From contig OY781105.1 in assembly GCA_963676635.1 (NCBI GenBank), forward strand, positions 4,154,001 through 4,218,000: DNA of 64,000 nt, read 5' to 3'. Positions 14,533 to 24,162 of the stretch are shown here, in pieces; within the stretch, counting starts at the first letter, position 1, and every line of letters starts with the position of its first letter. Made by a program: the position numbers and the translations under genes. This stretch comes from GCA-002708315 sp963676635. Lineage in GTDB: Bacteria; Bacteroidota; Bacteroidia; Bacteroidales; F082. The notes under the pieces are model-generated. The model did not search any database, was not told where the DNA came from, and was given only the letters and a program-made list of their open reading frames with translations.

Positions 14533-14676
14533 AACAACCCCTGTAGGGACACCCCTGTGTGGGTGTCCGCTTTGATGTTCCAGTAGTCTCTTCAAATCCC
14601 AAGCAGGTGTAACTACCCTTTACCAAAAAAACAAGTTACCCCACAATACTAGTAATTCAATAATATATTATCTTTA
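14533..14676 (+). repeat. Repeat R2, left part of interrupted copy
   Basis: Matches 8963-9105 of the intact R2 copy, including the GGACACCC hairpin. It ends with TATCTTTA, the 8-bp target site of the IS982 element. Confidence 0.75.
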
Positions 14677-15661
14677 ACCCGTTGTGCATTTGAAAAAAAA
14701 ATAAAAAAAGTTGTTCATTGAATTAAAATAATTCGTATATTTAAATGACTATCAAACAATTAAATTATGAACAACTTTATTCAAAATTACGAAATTATTC
14801 TGAACAATATCAAAAAATTTGAACCTTCATTTGATGAATTTATTCAAATACGTAAACCAAAACTTTCAAATATTGAACTTATTGCCATGAACTTAACTTC
14901 AGAGTATATGAGTATAGATAGTGAATGTCAGTTGTTTAGAGTGATAAAAGATACCTATTTGGAAGATTTGATTGAGCGAAGTGTTTATAACAGAAGGAAA
15001 AGAAAGTTATTTCCATATTTAGAATGTATAAGGGATAAGATTGCAAATTTTTTCAATGAATTTGAAGATCACTTTATTGTTGATTCAATGCCTTTAGAAG
15101 TTTGTAAAATGTCTCGATCTTTAAGAAGTACAATTTGTAAAGATCAAGATTACTGTTCTCCAGATAAAGGTTATTGTGCTTCTCAAAAATTGTATTATTA
15201 CGGATATAAATTACATGGAATTTGTTCTGTTTCCGGTGTTTTTCAAAGTATAGATATTACCCCTGCTTCAGTTCATGATATTAAATACTTACAAGATATA
15301 GACACTCAATTATCTGACTGTATTTTACTTGGTGATATGGGTTATTTATCTGCAAGTGTTCAACTTAACCTTTTTGAATCAGCTCAAATAAATTTAAAAA
15401 CTCCTATGAGGAAAAATCAACTTAATTATTTTGAAATACCGTATATTTATAGAAAATCCAGAAAAAGAATAGAAACTTTGTTTTCTCAATTAACTGACCA
15501 ATTTATGATAAGAAGAAATTATGCTAAATCATTCCTGGGATTCAAAACTAGAATACTTTCTAAAATTGCTGCTCTTACTTTGATTCAATATCTAAATAAG
15601 TTTGTTTTTGATAGAAATATTAACAACATTAAATTAAATTTGTCCTAAATGCACAACGGGT
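14677..15661 (+). mobile_element. IS982-family insertion sequence, complete
   Basis: 985 bp with perfect 15-bp inverted repeats ACCCGTTGTGCATTT (14677-14691) and its reverse complement (15647-15661). It is flanked by an 8-bp direct duplication TATCTTTA (14669-14676 and 15662-15669). ACCC ends, the size and the transposase fit IS982. Comparison with the empty site in R2 at 9098-9105 proves the insertion. Confidence 0.95.
14767..15648 (+). CDS. IS982-family transposase
   Basis: 293 residues. The DDE catalytic candidates are D106 (HFIVDSMPLE), D190 (ILLGDMGYL) and E236 (RKRIETLFSQL). Family-typical YYYGYKLHGICSVSGVFQ and the C-terminal FLGFKTRILSKIAALTLIQY are present. The frame is intact, and the TAA stop lies inside the right inverted repeat. 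It is probably an active element. Confidence 0.93.
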   Translation: MNNFIQNYEIILNNIKKFEPSFDEFIQIRKPKLSNIELIAMNLTSEYMSIDSECQLFRVIKDTYLEDLIERSVYNRRKRKLFPYLECIRDKIANFFNEFEDHFIVDSMPLEVCKMSRSLRSTICKDQDYCSPDKGYCASQKLYYYGYKLHGICSVSGVFQSIDITPASVHDIKYLQDIDTQLSDCILLGDMGYLSASVQLNLFESAQINLKTPMRKNQLNYFEIPYIYRKSRKRIETLFSQLTDQFMIRRNYAKSFLGFKTRILSKIAALTLIQYLNKFVFDRNINNIKLNLS

Positions 15662-15731
15662 TATCTTTACAATGCATTAATACCTAAGCTGTGAAAACAA
15701 ACCTGATCCGATGGCACACTAAATAGTACAA
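15662..15731 (+). repeat. Repeat R2, right part of interrupted copy
   Basis: Continues R2 after the IS982 (matches 9098-9167), starting with the duplicated TATCTTTA and including AAACAAACCTGATCCGATGG. Confidence 0.75.
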
Positions 15732-15732
15732 C

Positions 15733-16115
15733 CAAATAACAAACAAATCTCAACCACCAAAATTCAAATAACCAAAACCCCACATTCCCGAATTGTAATC
15801 TGATTGTTTGATTTTTGGTATTTGATTCATTGATTATTGTTTGTTATTTGATTTATTGTTATTTACCTTTTAAATTCCAAATAATAAGCACCAAATAACA
15901 AACAAATCTCAAGCATCAAAATTCAAATAACCAAAACCCCACATTCCCGAATTGTAATCTGATTGTTTGATTTTTGGTATTTGATTCATTGATTATTGTT
16001 TGTTATTTGATTTATTGTTATTTGTTATTTGCCTTCAAGCACCAAATAACAAACAAATCTCAACCACCAATATTCAAATAACCAAAACTCCACATTCCCG
16101 AATTTTTATCTGATT
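15733..16115. repeat. AT-rich tandem intergenic repeat (CAAATAACAAACAAAT type)
   Basis: Three copies start at 15733, 15892 and 16043 with CAAATAACAAACAAATCTCA. Units run ~150-160 bp and carry the inverted counterpart TTGTTTGTTATTTG inside, so each unit can fold into a long hairpin. Related repeats lie at about 31670-31740, 44815-44900 and 45092-45480. No protein is encoded. Confidence 0.8.
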
Positions 16116-16257
16116 TCCCTTTGTCCCCTAGTCTCTCCAGTCCCTCTATTCCCTCCAGTCATTTTTCATTATTCATTCTTCATTTTTCATTATTAACCTT
16201 GTCACCTTGTCCTTTGTCATCTTGTCCTTTGTCCCTTTGTCCCTAGTCTCTTGTTCC
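16116..16257. repeat. Low-complexity CTTGTC / TTCATT tract
   Basis: A pyrimidine-rich plus strand made of CTTTGTCC, CTTGTC and CATTATTCATT words, directly 3' of the minus-strand sulfotransferase. The same kind of tract lies directly 3' of both PorP/SprF genes (31750-31841 and 46975-47091). Confidence 0.65.
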
Positions 16258-17634
16258 TCAAAAACCATCTCCCAATTTCTCATACACTCTCATTGCCTCT
16301 TCTAATACCTCCGGAGTGTAATTGCTAACGGCCTTACGCTTGTTGTTAAAGGGCGTAAATGTAATATCTGATTCTATATTAACCTTTTTTAATATTTTAC
16401 TTGTAATTGCTGTGGGATCTTCACAGAAATTATTGTAATTAATTAAAATCGTGTTGCTATGGCTGATAGTTAACACATATGAGTAATAATTAATCCAAAT
16501 CTTTAACCAGTAGTCCAACAACGACTTATCGCCTGTAACCACTTCCTCTGAAGTGTTAAAAAGAAACTGTTTCTGGTTTAATCCAAACTCATGATGCCCA
16601 AGCCAGTTCATGTAATCAAGTACAAACTTATCTTCATTATGCAGCTTTGTATACTCCTTGTGCTTCTCCATAAGTGATGCCGCATGTGTTAAGGGGTCTC
16701 TGTACAAAATAACCATCAGGAAACTGTTGTTGTACTGCCGCATGGAGCTATATCTGAGAATAAAATTGTTATTCTTTGCCAGATAGGTTTTTGTGTTGTT
16801 ACGTACAATATTATTCTGGTAGTTAAGGTAATCGTTGTAGTCGCTTTCACTGATAGTATATTCATTCAGCGTTTTCTTACTGATGTATGAGTCATTTGCT
16901 TTTACTTTGAAGAAGTATTCCTCCAGTGCTTCGTTGGAGTTAAGCCCTATCATAATGCCGTCTTTATGGCTTCTTTCTTTTACTTTACTGGTTTTCGGAT
17001 TATATAGCTTCTTCCATAAGTTGGGCGACATTAGAAATGGCATGTTGGAATAATTGAGTGAGATGAAGTTGTCAATCTCAGCTAAGTTATTCATCAGACT
17101 GGTAGTACCTGCCCGTGCCAGTCCGGATACAATAACAAATGTTTCGTTTGGTTTAAAATTCTTTTTGATACTTTTTCTTGTCTCACTTTTAAACAGCTTA
17201 TCAGCAATGTTGTAATTATCCAGCGCCAGGTGATGTAATAATATAGAAAGCTCTGAATAGTCTTTCTTTTTGCCTTTCCCGGAAGGTAAAACAAACGGAA
17301 CTGTTGCGCCTGCAGAAATGGCGATAATGGGATACAGTGTTAAAAACGACAGCTCGTTATAGCCTGTATTTGTTATTAAGCAGTAGATAATAATGGGGAT
17401 GCTGCCAACAGCAATGGCTGCAATTGCTACCATAAACATTTTCAGGAGTGAAAGTACCAGCTTGTTTGTGCCTGTTGAGACGTGCTTGATTTTTACTTCA
17501 TCATCTTCGTTTGCTATCAGATCGTTTACCAGTGAAACGCTGTCTTCTGCCAGTGAATAGAAAGCCGATCGGTAGTGCTTAATTATAAATGCAATTATAA
17601 AAAAGCTAATAAAGAGGATTATGTAATAAACCAT
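16258..17634 (-). CDS. Membrane-anchored sulfotransferase-family protein
   Basis: 458 residues. Membrane helices lie at ~1-19, ~62-88 and ~96-117, followed by a cytoplasmic domain. It has the PAPS 5'-phosphosulfate loop GLARAGTTSL (171-180) and a 3'-phosphate-site-like LYRDPLTHAASLME, the sulfotransferase hallmarks. It should move sulfate from PAPS to an unknown acceptor at the inner membrane. Its ATG overlaps by one base the TAA of the small gene upstream (TAATG), so it is translationally coupled as the last gene of a three-gene operon with an arylsulfotransferase-like protein. Confidence 0.85.
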   Translation of the reverse strand: MVYYIILFISFFIIAFIIKHYRSAFYSLAEDSVSLVNDLIANEDDEVKIKHVSTGTNKLVLSLLKMFMVAIAAIAVGSIPIIIYCLITNTGYNELSFLTLYPIIAISAGATVPFVLPSGKGKKKDYSELSILLHHLALDNYNIADKLFKSETRKSIKKNFKPNETFVIVSGLARAGTTSLMNNLAEIDNFISLNYSNMPFLMSPNLWKKLYNPKTSKVKERSHKDGIMIGLNSNEALEEYFFKVKANDSYISKKTLNEYTISESDYNDYLNYQNNIVRNNTKTYLAKNNNFILRYSSMRQYNNSFLMVILYRDPLTHAASLMEKHKEYTKLHNEDKFVLDYMNWLGHHEFGLNQKQFLFNTSEEVVTGDKSLLDYWLKIWINYYSYVLTISHSNTILINYNNFCEDPTAITSKILKKVNIESDITFTPFNNKRKAVSNYTPEVLEEAMRVYEKLGDGF

Positions 17635-17780
17635 TATTTTTTATTGTTCTTTTTCTTGAAATAGCTTTTTATCTTTAGCCAGATTATATATCCGAAAGCA
17701 AATACAACAATTCCGCCTATTATAAAAATCAGTATTATTGTGCCTATGCCCAGTCCGGGGCCAATATATAGTATATTCAT
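17634..17780 (-). CDS. 48-residue membrane peptide between the two sulfotransferase genes
   Basis: ATG at 17780 starts 5 nt after the upstream gene's stop. It encodes MNILYIGPGLGIGTIILIFI, then IGGIVVFAFGYIIWLKIKSY and a lysine-rich tail ending NNKK. One membrane helix of ~28 residues with a basic cytoplasmic end is clear. The stop TAA shares its last A with the ATG of the next gene (TAATG). Tight packing and a hydrophobic, well-formed helix argue that it is a real gene below common length cut-offs. It may be a small partner of the sulfotransferase. Confidence 0.7.
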   Translation of the reverse strand: MNILYIGPGLGIGTIILIFIIGGIVVFAFGYIIWLKIKSYFKKKNNKK

Positions 17781-17785
17781 TGTTA

Positions 17786-19051
17786 CTAATTTAAAATTCT
17801 TATCCAGTTTGGTAAATGATGATGCCCTTTATGTTGTGATTTAAGAACATTTTTATATATAACCTCATCATCTTTTAATATCCATATTAAACCCGTGTTT
17901 TGTTCTTCAACGAAAAACGTGCCGGGGGCTGTTAATTCAATAAGACCTTCTGTATTGCTGAAAATTTCATTTGCTCTGAATATTGAGTCAGCAATAAATG
18001 AGAAACTGTGACTGGCCAGATTATATTGTACAATATTGGAATAAAAGTCACCGGCATAATGCAAGCGCGTTGAATCTTTTGGTGGTTCCATAGTGGCGTT
18101 GCTGTGTGTTTCGTAGTAGTTATTGTTGAAGAACACCAGCGTTGAGTCGTTCAGGAAGTCAACATCATGCTGACATGAAAACGGCCCTTGTATTATTTCA
18201 ATAATCTGGTTGGTAGATGGCCTGTAGTGCATAATAAACGACTGGTTTCTGGCACTTATAAACAGGTCTCCTTTATTATAATATTCTGTTGTTTTAAGAG
18301 CAGGCTGCACATCATTGATATGTATTGGGTCTTTAGGTATATCCGACTTTGTTATATAATACTCTAGATTATTGTCGGTTAGTATTTCTGTCATTGATTT
18401 GTGAAACATTATCCTTCCTGTTGCTGAGTCAAGCTGGGTGATATAGTTATCGACATAGAATACTGTTTTTCCGTTTAGCTGATACATACCCGTAGCATGA
18501 TAAACTGGTTCGAAAGCGCAGAACCATATATTACCGTCGGCGTCGAGGTTCATTGAGTGATGTTGTTTTACGCTGTCTTGTTTCCAGATAAGGTTAGATT
18601 GCGCATCTACTCTTCTAATACCCGACATACAATCAAAGGCATATAGTAGTGAGCTGTCGGGTAACATCATGGGGTTTACTATCCTGTCGTGATTATTAAA
18701 TGGGTTTTTAAATGTCCATTTGTGAAGAATATCGTCGTTTTTCAGGTTCATAACAACTACCGACCTTGAGTCGCTTGTGTCTGAATAAGATGACAGTACA
18801 TAAATATCATCCTGAATGTTGTTAACAGCTTTGAAGTTTTTTGGCGTTGGGACAAATGTGCCCGGTAGTTTTTTTACTTCTTTTACCGATTGTGTGAACA
18901 TATCCGGAAAGCTGATAACTTGTTTTACGGGTTCTGTTATAAATCCGAATCTTTTATCACCTTTAGTAATATGTGATACCATCCACCCAAATAATGAAAG
19001 CACAAACAATATAATTACTATAACTGAAAATGTTGTTAGTATTTTTTTCAT
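17786..19051 (-). CDS. Arylsulfotransferase (ASST)-like propeller protein, membrane-anchored
   Basis: 421 residues with an N-terminal signal anchor (ILTTFSVIVIILFVLSLFGW, ~4-23). A predicted beta-propeller carries the ASST-type motifs QHHSMNLDADGNIWFC, DPIHINDVQP, DLFISARNQSFIMHYRPST, FSCQHDVDFLND and the C-terminal LPNWIRIL. ASST-family enzymes transfer sulfate between aryl donors through a catalytic histidine in the periplasm. The HIND and CQHD histidines are candidates. First gene of the operon with the 48-residue peptide and a PAPS-type sulfotransferase. The substrate is unknown. Confidence 0.8.
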   Translation of the reverse strand: MKKILTTFSVIVIILFVLSLFGWMVSHITKGDKRFGFITEPVKQVISFPDMFTQSVKEVKKLPGTFVPTPKNFKAVNNIQDDIYVLSSYSDTSDSRSVVVMNLKNDDILHKWTFKNPFNNHDRIVNPMMLPDSSLLYAFDCMSGIRRVDAQSNLIWKQDSVKQHHSMNLDADGNIWFCAFEPVYHATGMYQLNGKTVFYVDNYITQLDSATGRIMFHKSMTEILTDNNLEYYITKSDIPKDPIHINDVQPALKTTEYYNKGDLFISARNQSFIMHYRPSTNQIIEIIQGPFSCQHDVDFLNDSTLVFFNNNYYETHSNATMEPPKDSTRLHYAGDFYSNIVQYNLASHSFSFIADSIFRANEIFSNTEGLIELTAPGTFFVEEQNTGLIWILKDDEVIYKNVLKSQHKGHHHLPNWIRILN

Positions 19052-19076
19052 ATATGATTAAACAATTACAGGGCAA

Positions 19077-19084
19077 CAAAAGTA
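19077..19084 (-). promoter_or_regulatory. Candidate -7 box for the sulfotransferase operon
   Basis: The minus strand reads TACTTTTG, a match to the Bacteroidota -7 consensus TAnnTTTG, 26 nt upstream of the ATG at 19051. No clear -33 TTTG element was verified. Confidence 0.45.
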
Positions 19085-19170
19085 CAAATATATGCTAATA
19101 GTCGGGGATTTATTTTTTTGCCGGGTTTATGCTTATATGCTTTGCTATTTCCTGTCTGTATCTTTATTTA

Positions 19171-19839
19171 CTACCTTAGTAATTTTGATATTATATCATC
19201 CGTGATTTCTTCAACCTGTTTTCTGCGGTATTGCATAATCCATCTGGGGTGGGGCAGGGGTATTATCTCTTTAAAAAGATGTGTTTCGTTGTTTAGGTAT
19301 TTTAAGTATTCATAGTTTTTTCCTTGTCCTAAGCAGTAAACTTTTGATGAAACTATCCCTAAACCAATTTGCTTTATAAGGTTTGAAATTATTACGGGTT
19401 TTAGCTTGCGCAGAAGTATTGCGTTATCGTAGTAATTTAGATTTTTATTGTTTTTTACGAAGCCCAGCGGACTTACTGATCCAATGTAGAAGTGTTTATA
19501 AAATTCTTGTGGTGTGCCAATTTTTGTGATCAGGTAATAGATGAATTCTGAAGATAACTCGCGCTTTTTATGAAAGCTGTTGCTGATACCGCAGTGCTTC
19601 TCAAGGTTTACCGGATCTGTAAATGGTATTCCTGTTATGCCTGCCCCAAATCTGCCGGGATTTATCCCAAGGATCATACGGCGGGGATTTTTATCGTTGT
19701 AATACTGATTGTAGAACTTTTCGCAAATTTCCATTACTTCTGTGTCTTTGTATGGATTTAGAATTGTTATATCATCGGGTATCTTTGCTTCATATGACAA
19801 CTCCTGATAAAAACTGATGATTCTTTTTGAAAAAGGCAT
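19171..19839 (-). CDS. SMUG2-like uracil-DNA glycosylase family protein
   Basis: 222 residues. Motif 1, MILGINPGRFGAGITGIPFT (~55-74), is the DNA-glycosylase GINPG loop. The C-terminal LPHPRWIMQYRRK (~196-208) matches the HP...R motif of this superfamily. The length fits the SMUG2/DUF4918 group, which excises uracil from DNA in base-excision repair. It is a single gene, divergent from the histidine kinase (80-bp gap). Activity is inferred from family motifs. Confidence 0.82.
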   Translation of the reverse strand: MPFSKRIISFYQELSYEAKIPDDITILNPYKDTEVMEICEKFYNQYYNDKNPRRMILGINPGRFGAGITGIPFTDPVNLEKHCGISNSFHKKRELSSEFIYYLITKIGTPQEFYKHFYIGSVSPLGFVKNNKNLNYYDNAILLRKLKPVIISNLIKQIGLGIVSSKVYCLGQGKNYEYLKYLNNETHLFKEIIPLPHPRWIMQYRRKQVEEITDDIISKLLR

Positions 19840-19919
19840 AAAGTAATTTATTGTTAATGTTAAATATTCGTGAAAATTTCTTATTTTCGAAGGTTCAAAT
19901 ATAACTATTTAAACTTTTA

Positions 19920-22900
19920 ATGCACTGCAATACATATTTATTTAGATGGATACTGACTGTTCTGTTTTCTGCGGTTATTGGATATTCCGGATACTCAGAA
20001 AAGCAGTATACTCTGGATAAGAGGATACTTCTTGAAGAAGGCCTTAGTCAGAACAGGGTTACTTGTATTGTGGAGGATGATCAGGGCTTTATGTGGTTTG
20101 GTACTGCCGATGGCCTTAATCGTTATGATGGTTATAACTTTAAAATTTTCAGAAATATTGTTGGCGATTCTACTTCTCTTCCCAATAACAGTATTCAGGA
20201 TATTATAAAAGATTATGATGGTAATCTTTGGATTGCTACTAATAATGGTGTGTCGTGTTTTAATCCCTATAACGAGACTTTTATATCCAGTATTGAGCTG
20301 GATTCTTCGCTGGATGCAATGGGAGCTAATGTTATTTTTAGAGTTGTTGTGGATACCAATAATAATATCTGGTGCGGAACTTCTGGTGCTGGTGTCTTTA
20401 CTATTAATAGAAATACATTTGAACGTAAATATGTTGAGCTTAAATGTAAGCAGGTTAATTTTAAGGTTATTAATGCTCTGATGGTTGATAATAAGAATCA
20501 CTTATGGGTGTCAGTTCTTGGCTCTGAGATTTTGTTAACATATGATATTGAACAAAATACTATTAATCATCATTGTGTTACTATTAATGGCAAGCATGGA
20601 AACCTGAGGTTAAATGATATTTACCAGAGTGTAACGGGCAGAATATGGGTTGGTCTTATGGATTATACATACATGAATGGGGCGCTTCTGTTTTATGATC
20701 CGGCTAAGGATAGTCTTGTGAACGTTAAGGATTATATCGATAGTGATTTCGTTAATGAGTATAAGGATACCTTTAGCATTATTTCGAGCCTTACCGGTGA
20801 TAGTGATGGAACTATTTATGCGGCTAGCTTAATGGGTGGTGTGATAAGTATCAGTGATAACTTTAAGACGGAAGTTAGCTATATAAATGGCCCAGGTCAG
20901 GATATAGGTAATTTGTCTGTTTATTATAGTTCTAATGATATTTTATGGGTTGGTACAAATGGTAAAGGTGTGCAGCTATCTGTACCCAGAACGGCCGACT
21001 TTAAACTGTTAAATTATGATGTAAATCCTGATTTTATAATTGAGAGTATGAGGTCGATTACTGAAGGTGATGATTTATACTGGTTCGGAGGATACCATGG
21101 TGTGGTAAGTGCTTCTAAAGATTTTAGTGATTTGTCGTATTCTTTTGAATCAAATGTTTATAATATTACTGATTGTTTAACAAATCCTGATTATCTGTGG
21201 CTTGGAATTGAAGGTGGTGGTTTGATGAAGTTTAATAAAAGAACCAGAAAATCTGAGCATATGACTTTTGAAGCTGTATATGAAGACAGGTATCTTGTGA
21301 ATTATACTTATAAAGTGTTCCCTGTTTCTGATTCGATGATTTTGTTGGGAACAGAAGGTGGATTGTCGGGGTTTAACCCAAAATCAAATGAACTTTTTTA
21401 TTTTGACCAACCTATCGAAGATCAGGAGAATCCATGGAAAATGGCAGTGCGTACCATTTGCTACGATAATGATAGTAATATTCTGGTGGGGTTTAACCAG
21501 GGTAAGATAGGTGTTGTGCATGTCAGCGATACTACAGTTCATGAATTTGAGGTTATTAAACAATCAGGATTCTCAAAAAATAGTGATCCTGTTAATTGTA
21601 TTTACAACGATTCAGTTTTCTATTGGATTGCTACAAGTAATGGACTGTATTGCGTTAATATTGAGTTGAATAGCACAAAAAGATATAGCGAGAAAAACGG
21701 ATTGCCCAATAGTCATATATATGCTATTCTGCCTGATAATGTTAATAGGTTATGGATGAGTACCAACAATGGTATTACTTGTTTTGATCCGGAAACAGAT
21801 AGGTTTCAGAATTTTGATGTAAGTGATGGACTTCAAAGCAATGAATTCAATACCGGGGCTTATTATAGAGCAAATGATGGAACTCTGTTTTTTGGGGGTA
21901 TTAATGGTGTGAATTATTTTAAACCCGCTTCTATTAAATATAATACTATACCTGCTACTGTTGTGCTTACTGGATTGAAACTAGGTAATGAAGATGTTAT
22001 TCCGGATAGGGTATTAATTGAAGATAGAAAGTTGGTTGTTTATCCCGAAAATAATGTTTTTACTATTGAATTTGCTGGACTGAGCTATATAAACAGTTTT
22101 AAAAATAAATATAAATACCGTATTAAGCAGATTAGTGAGGAGTGGATTGATCTGGGTAATTCTCATAAGTTGTCTTTTAATAATATGGCTCATGGCGATT
22201 ATACTCTTGAAATTATCGCTGCTAATAATCATGATGTATGGACTGTAGTACCTTATGTGCTGAATATTGAAGTTATACCCCGTTTTTATGAAACAGGTTA
22301 CTTTTATGCTTCTTTGATACTTATTATTATTGTTATAGCTGTGCTATTGAATAAATACAGAGTGGTAAGAATTGAGAAACAGCGTGAAATACTGCAAATA
22401 AAAGTAGAGGAGCAAACAAAAAGTCTCTCTCATACAAATGGTATTCTTAAAAATGAGATTGACGAACATAAGAAAACAACCAGCGATCTTGAAGCATCCA
22501 ATGAAACAAAGGATAAATTTATTTCTATTATTGCTCATGATATACTTAATCCTGTTGGCGTAATACAGGGTTTCTCGGAGTTGATTGCTGATAACCATGA
22601 AGATATGTCGCTGGAGGAAATTATTGAATATAATCATAATATAAATATTACTGTACGTAGTCTTAATGCATTGATTTATAATTTACTTCAATGGTCAAAG
22701 CTTGAAAGTAAGAAAATTAAGCCCAAGCCTGAAATAATAATGTTAAAATCTCAAATTAGTTCTGGTTTGCAATTGTTGACGGGATTATTGAGTGAGAAAA
22801 ACATAAATCTTGTTGTTAATGTTGACAATTCTGTGGAGGCTTTCGCTGATAGTAATATGTTTTATACAATCATGCGGAACCTTGTCTCCAATGCAATAAA

Positions 22901-23219
22901 GTTTACTCCTACTAAAGGTACTATTGTCGTTTCCGCAGTTACATCAGATAACAAAGCCATTATAACTGTTGAAGATAATGGCGTGGGTATACCACCTGAC
23001 AAGATTGGCTCTATCTTTAATAATAACGGACAGTATTCAACTAAAGGTACTAATAATGAGTCAGGAACAGGATTAGGTCTGACTTTAGTGCATGAATTTG
23101 TGCTTATGAATAAAGGGACAATTAAGGTGGAAAGTGAAGTCAATAGCGGAACTCTGTTTACCATAGAGCTTCCCGCTTCTAATATAAGTTATGAGTCTGA
23201 ATCTGGAAAAAATACTTGA
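19920..23219 (+). CDS. Propeller-type sensor histidine kinase (no receiver domain)
   Basis: 1099 residues. An N-terminal signal (~1-25) leads into two seven-bladed propeller-like regions built of two-component-regulator repeats (GLSQNRVTCIVEDDQGFMWF, SIQDIIKDYDGNLWIATNNG). Then come a Y_Y_Y domain (~715-785), one membrane helix (~793-812), a coiled coil, HisKA with SIIAHDILNPVGVIQG (His873) and a HATPase (NLVSNAIKFTPTKG, DNGVGIPPDKIG, GTGLGLTLV). Unlike classical hybrid HTCS sensors it ends after the kinase, with no receiver or AraC output, so a separate regulator is needed. Its 3' end overlaps the next gene by 29 nt. Confidence 0.9.
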   Translation: MHCNTYLFRWILTVLFSAVIGYSGYSEKQYTLDKRILLEEGLSQNRVTCIVEDDQGFMWFGTADGLNRYDGYNFKIFRNIVGDSTSLPNNSIQDIIKDYDGNLWIATNNGVSCFNPYNETFISSIELDSSLDAMGANVIFRVVVDTNNNIWCGTSGAGVFTINRNTFERKYVELKCKQVNFKVINALMVDNKNHLWVSVLGSEILLTYDIEQNTINHHCVTINGKHGNLRLNDIYQSVTGRIWVGLMDYTYMNGALLFYDPAKDSLVNVKDYIDSDFVNEYKDTFSIISSLTGDSDGTIYAASLMGGVISISDNFKTEVSYINGPGQDIGNLSVYYSSNDILWVGTNGKGVQLSVPRTADFKLLNYDVNPDFIIESMRSITEGDDLYWFGGYHGVVSASKDFSDLSYSFESNVYNITDCLTNPDYLWLGIEGGGLMKFNKRTRKSEHMTFEAVYEDRYLVNYTYKVFPVSDSMILLGTEGGLSGFNPKSNELFYFDQPIEDQENPWKMAVRTICYDNDSNILVGFNQGKIGVVHVSDTTVHEFEVIKQSGFSKNSDPVNCIYNDSVFYWIATSNGLYCVNIELNSTKRYSEKNGLPNSHIYAILPDNVNRLWMSTNNGITCFDPETDRFQNFDVSDGLQSNEFNTGAYYRANDGTLFFGGINGVNYFKPASIKYNTIPATVVLTGLKLGNEDVIPDRVLIEDRKLVVYPENNVFTIEFAGLSYINSFKNKYKYRIKQISEEWIDLGNSHKLSFNNMAHGDYTLEIIAANNHDVWTVVPYVLNIEVIPRFYETGYFYASLILIIIVIAVLLNKYRVVRIEKQREILQIKVEEQTKSLSHTNGILKNEIDEHKKTTSDLEASNETKDKFISIIAHDILNPVGVIQGFSELIADNHEDMSLEEIIEYNHNINITVRSLNALIYNLLQWSKLESKKIKPKPEIIMLKSQISSGLQLLTGLLSEKNINLVVNVDNSVEAFADSNMFYTIMRNLVSNAIKFTPTKGTIVVSAVTSDNKAIITVEDNGVGIPPDKIGSIFNNNGQYSTKGTNNESGTGLGLTLVHEFVLMNKGTIKVESEVNSGTLFTIELPASNISYESESGKNT

Positions 23220-24162
23220 TGAGCTGATAATTAAAAAGAATCCTGATACTAAGATTGTTGACAGTCCTGGTGATTCTCAGTGGGGTCAGCTCATTATACC
23301 AAAAAATGATCATCAAAAGCAATCTGAAAAGGACACGCTAAGAATATTATTAATTGCCAGCTACAAAACCGGAGGGATATTATTAAAAACACTTCTCAAA
23401 ATTCAGCAGTTGTTTCCTGGTAAAACAGAAGTCGTTGGCTTTGTTACTGATGATCCGGTAAGTGATAAGGCAAAAATATCAGTTAAACGACGGATATGGA
23501 GGAAGTATAATGATGTTCAAAGGTTAAAACTCGAAGATGATATTATTGATATTGCAGTCAAGGCTGGAATACCAAGCTTTACAGGTGATATTAAGACCGA
23601 CTTTGGCCATAATCTGGTAGAAAAGCTAAAGCCTGACGCCATTTTGGTATGTGTGTTTGGACAGATTATTGATAGTCCCGTTATTAATGACCCACCCTTA
23701 GGGATATATAATTTCCACCCTGCTGATCTGGCAAATCATCATGGTGCTGGTCCACAGCCATATCAGGATCTGGTTAATAGAAATGCTTCAGTTTCGAAGT
23801 TTACGATTCATAAGCTTACCGAACAGCTTGATGCCGGTGATGTTATAGGCCAGTCACCAGAAATATGTGTCACAACAAAAAAAGGGAAGCTTCCGGAAAA
23901 TCTTTTGTTAATTGAAGATAGATTGTTTATTGTTATTGATTATATGGCTTCTGTTCTTGTATATAAACTATATGAACAGAAGTTGAAAAAATTAATGGGA
24001 CCAATTGATGAAATTGATTTCTGTAGTTATTTTAGTGACAATATGAGAAATAAACTTTTATTGCCAATTACAAAAACAACTACAGATACTTTTATCCGTG
24101 AATTAACGGATGATTCAATAATGCTGATAAAAAAACTTTGGGAAAATGAAAATTCTGTTTAA
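23191..24162 (+). CDS. Formyltransferase-family protein
   Basis: 323 residues. An extra ~45-residue N-terminus precedes a Rossmann-like domain (LRILLIASYKTGGILLKTLL). The core motif GIYNFHPADLANHHGAGPQP (~171-190) places Asn174 and His176 as in methionyl-tRNA and GAR formyltransferases. LDAGDVIGQSP (Asp215 region) matches the LDAGDII motif. Formyl-THF-dependent formyl transfer to an unknown amine or sugar amine is expected. It overlaps the kinase upstream (29 nt) and the deacetylase downstream (17 nt), so it is co-translated. The C-terminal domain does not look like the usual tRNA-binding domain, so it is unlikely to be Fmt itself. Confidence 0.78.
   Translation: MSLNLEKILDELIIKKNPDTKIVDSPGDSQWGQLIIPKNDHQKQSEKDTLRILLIASYKTGGILLKTLLKIQQLFPGKTEVVGFVTDDPVSDKAKISVKRRIWRKYNDVQRLKLEDDIIDIAVKAGIPSFTGDIKTDFGHNLVEKLKPDAILVCVFGQIIDSPVINDPPLGIYNFHPADLANHHGAGPQPYQDLVNRNASVSKFTIHKLTEQLDAGDVIGQSPEICVTTKKGKLPENLLLIEDRLFIVIDYMASVLVYKLYEQKLKKLMGPIDEIDFCSYFSDNMRNKLLLPITKTTTDTFIRELTDDSIMLIKKLWENENSV

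Noticed and set aside
20000..20500. Antisense frames inside the histidine kinase (for example 19995-20501 minus)
   Set aside because: Low-complexity Ile/Asn-rich shadow of the propeller coding region with no start signal.
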